Below are positions 62,126-64,000 of a stretch of DNA of 64,000 nucleotides, in pieces (position 1 is the stretch's first letter; every line of letters begins with the position of its first letter). The notes beneath the pieces were generated by a model that did not search any database, had not been told where the DNA came from, and worked only from the letters and a program-made list of their open reading frames with translations. Where the stretch lies: NCBI RefSeq assembly GCF_900182555.1, contig NZ_FXTH01000015.1, positions 28,271-92,270 on the forward strand. The letters are read 5' to 3'. The stretch is from Fodinibius sediminis (GTDB lineage Bacteria > Bacteroidota > Rhodothermia > Balneolales > Balneolaceae). Both the position numbers and the translations under genes were made by a program.

Positions 62126-63754
62126 ATGAAAAAAGTAGTTTTAACAGGTTCCCCTAATGTATTTTATGGAATATTTAACATGCGTGAAGATGTACTAACC
62201 AATGCGTATCTAGGGGCTATCGTTAACAACTCTGACGATGCCATAATAAGTAAGGATCTTGACGGTGTTATTATGAGTTGGAATGATGGCGCTGAGCGTA
62301 TATTTGGCTACACGGGAGAGGAAGCTATTGGCCGGCCTATAACCATGCTTATTCCCGATCAACGTCTGGATGAAGAAGAAGAGATTCTAAAACGACTCCG
62401 ACAGGGAGAGCGGATTGACCATTTCGAGACTGTACGCAAGCGGAAAGACGGCACTTTGGTGGATATCTCGTTGACGGTCTCACCGGTAAAAAATGCTGAG
62501 GGCAAAATAGTGGGCGCCTCCAAGATTGCCCGGGATATTACCGCCCGTAAGAAAGCCCAGAAGAAGCTGGAACAGATGAATGAGACATTGGAGGGACGGG
62601 TAGCGGATCGGACAGAAAAGTTGCATTCTTACCAGCAGCAATTGCGTTCATTGGCTTCGCAGTTAAATAAAGCAGAAGAACAGGAACGGCAGCGACTGGC
62701 TACCGAGCTTCATGACACGCTGGGGCAAACGCTTGCTGCGGCTAAAATGAAGCTTGACGGATTGAGGAGCAGACAATTATCTAATCAGGTATCAGCTGAA
62801 TTACAGGAGCTGAAAGAAATATTGGATCACGCTCTTCAATACAATCAAAATTTAATGATGGAGCTGAAACCGCCTCCTGTTCTTAATAAAGAGGATGCCA
62901 CGGAAATGTTGCATTGGACTGCTAGCAAAATGGAAAAGAAGGGACTTGAAATTGAAATTAAAGACGACGGGCAGCCAAAACCTGTTGAGAAAGAGATCCA
63001 TTCCATACTCCATCAATCAGTCCGAGAACTATTGCAGAATGTGATAAAACACGCCGATTCAAAGAAAGCTTGGCTGGAAATAACTAGTGAAAAAAGCTAT
63101 TTAAAAGTAACGGTTAAAGACAAGGGAAGAGGCTTTGACATAAAAGAAAATGAGCTAGATCCTGCCGAAGGGGGAAGGTTTGGACTTTTCAATATAAAAG
63201 AACGTATTGATTGGCATGGAGGAAAATTTAACATTTACTCCAGGCCGGGAGAAGGTACCAAAGCTGTCCTCTATGTCCCTCTCAAAAAAGATCAGGCTGA
63301 AACGTCAAAAGACCAACACGAGACACATTTGCCTCCTGATCTAAGAAAGAAACAGTTAGAACGATCACAAAAAGTTAACGTCCTGCTCGTCGATGATCAT
63401 GACATGGTACGATGCGGACTTCGTCAAGTGGTTGAAAAAGAAGATGATATTGTAATTATAGGTGAAGCTTCTAATGGCCAAGAGGCTGTTGAACTAGCAC
63501 GAAGGGATCATCCCGATATTATTATAATGGATGTAAATATGCCCGTTATGAACGGTATTGAAGCCACACAAATAATAAAAAAGGAGATGCCTTGCGTTCG
63601 GATTATTGGTCTTTCACTTCATGAGAGCCAGGAGGTCGCCGAAAATATGCAAAATGCCGGGGCATCGGCATATTTGACTAAGAGTGAGGCATTTGAATCA
63701 TTGATTACGACGATTCGTGCAGAATCTGGGTTCAGTGGTTCTAAGGTGAAATGA
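62126..63754 (+). CDS. PAS-histidine kinase-receiver hybrid, NarX-type
   Basis: 542 residues, apparently cytoplasmic (no membrane segment). A PAS domain (about 26-145, IISKDLDGVIMSWNDGAERIFGYT-type), a coiled coil (about 145-190), a HisKA_3 dimerisation segment with phospho-His196 in ATELHDTLGQ, a HATPase with N-box Asn305, DKGRGFD and GLFNIKERI, and a C-terminal receiver (415-542) with VDDHD and Asp469 in IIMDVNMPVMNG. The receiver resembles NarL/LuxR-type receivers but lacks the HTH. A shorter start at 62180 is possible. Its partner regulator is not adjacent. Confidence 0.92.
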   Translation: MKKVVLTGSPNVFYGIFNMREDVLTNAYLGAIVNNSDDAIISKDLDGVIMSWNDGAERIFGYTGEEAIGRPITMLIPDQRLDEEEEILKRLRQGERIDHFETVRKRKDGTLVDISLTVSPVKNAEGKIVGASKIARDITARKKAQKKLEQMNETLEGRVADRTEKLHSYQQQLRSLASQLNKAEEQERQRLATELHDTLGQTLAAAKMKLDGLRSRQLSNQVSAELQELKEILDHALQYNQNLMMELKPPPVLNKEDATEMLHWTASKMEKKGLEIEIKDDGQPKPVEKEIHSILHQSVRELLQNVIKHADSKKAWLEITSEKSYLKVTVKDKGRGFDIKENELDPAEGGRFGLFNIKERIDWHGGKFNIYSRPGEGTKAVLYVPLKKDQAETSKDQHETHLPPDLRKKQLERSQKVNVLLVDDHDMVRCGLRQVVEKEDDIVIIGEASNGQEAVELARRDHPDIIIMDVNMPVMNGIEATQIIKKEMPCVRIIGLSLHESQEVAENMQNAGASAYLTKSEAFESLITTIRAESGFSGSKVK

Positions 63755-63983
63755 CAGCTGATCCGCAACATACGAATCGCCTTGCACGTCTGATGGGAGA
63801 GTAAAGAGATGATCGACTTATTGAAGATCATCGTGGCTACTTCAAATTATCGTAGCAAAAATAGCACCACCGGGATTTCTAGTACAGTTAAAATACTTTA
63901 TGAATTGAAGTAGTCACGATGAAATCTGACAGTTTAGTTAGATTAGAGTATCCAACAACCTAATCACTAAACGCAGACTCACC

Positions 63984-64000
63984 ATGACTACGCAAGACAA
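63984..64000 (+). CDS. possible start of a next gene
   Basis: ATG ACT ACG CAA GAC at the window edge; only five codons are visible, so this is only a candidate start. Confidence 0.2.

Noticed and set aside
1..64000. CRISPR arrays, rRNA or tRNA genes
   Set aside because: I looked for regularly spaced repeats and tRNA-like GTTCGA arms in the intergenic regions and saw none; a tRNAscan or CRISPR finder run was not possible.

Overview
The window looks like chromosomal DNA of a Bacteroidota/Balneolota (FCB-group) bacterium, most likely a Balneolaceae-like marine or halophilic heterotroph. Support comes from a PorX-type response regulator with a PglZ domain, a secreted metalloprotease with a type IX secretion C-terminal sorting domain, a one-domain glycogen-synthase-like protein next to a SusE-less surface lipoprotein/outer-membrane/TPR trio, and mixed Shine-Dalgarno use. 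The genus is an inference; no rRNA or tRNA is present to confirm it.

Layout. 1-5.8 kb: partial dinB (minus), a small stress membrane protein, a 2H phosphoesterase, glutamate dehydrogenase and glgB. 5.9-11.6 kb: phosphosulfolactate synthase, the short GT5 protein, a lipoprotein, an outer-membrane protein and a periplasmic TPR protein. 11.7-13.7 kb: rho and cutC. 13.9-17.4 kb (minus): rhodanese, lptB, purQ, clpS, purS, miaA. 17.6-20.5 kb: dnaN, SAM hydrolase, methyltransferase. 20.5-27.2 kb (minus): argS, radC, an exonuclease coupled to a cNMP/CBS/nucleotidyltransferase sensor, AMP nucleosidase. 27.2-31.7 kb (plus): NUDIX hydrolase, peroxiredoxin, topA and an unknown protein. 31.9-42.1 kb (minus): M1 peptidase, recR, ybaB, dnaX, a metallo-beta-lactamase-fold lipase-like enzyme, an S9 peptidase and the T9SS cargo protease. 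42.3-49.9 kb: trhO, alpha/beta hydrolase, ComEA-like HhH protein, porX, tsaE, a small unknown, a sodium:solute symporter and a secreted GH130 enzyme.

49.9-52.9 kb is AT-rich and gene-poor apart from a ScyD/ScyE-like lipoprotein. 52.9-55.0 kb is a sulfur/cysteine operon (OsmC, serine acetyltransferase, cysM). 55.0-57.7 kb is an AT-rich accessory island: a decayed Tc-toxin-A-like fragment, a membrane protein with a helical C-terminal part, a remnant of an IS3-type OrfA, and a 15-bp direct repeat shared by the cysM 3' end and the IS remnant. 57.8-64 kb: cold-shock protein, LapA-like protein, a KAS III enzyme, a frameshifted SLC13-type transporter and a histidine kinase carrying a C-terminal receiver.

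The observations I rate highest are: (1) dnaX has, in frame, the slippery heptamer A-AAA-AAG inside a run of nine A followed two codons later by a -1-frame stop, predicting a gamma-like short subunit, and the same DnaX lacks the four-cysteine zinc module; (2) the Tc-toxin relic and island; (3) clpS embedded between purS and purQ; (4) AMP nucleosidase and NUDIX start codons facing away from each other with only 13 bp between them; (5) a bacterial phosphosulfolactate synthase beside glycogen genes. No CRISPR array, rRNA, tRNA or intact mobile element was seen.
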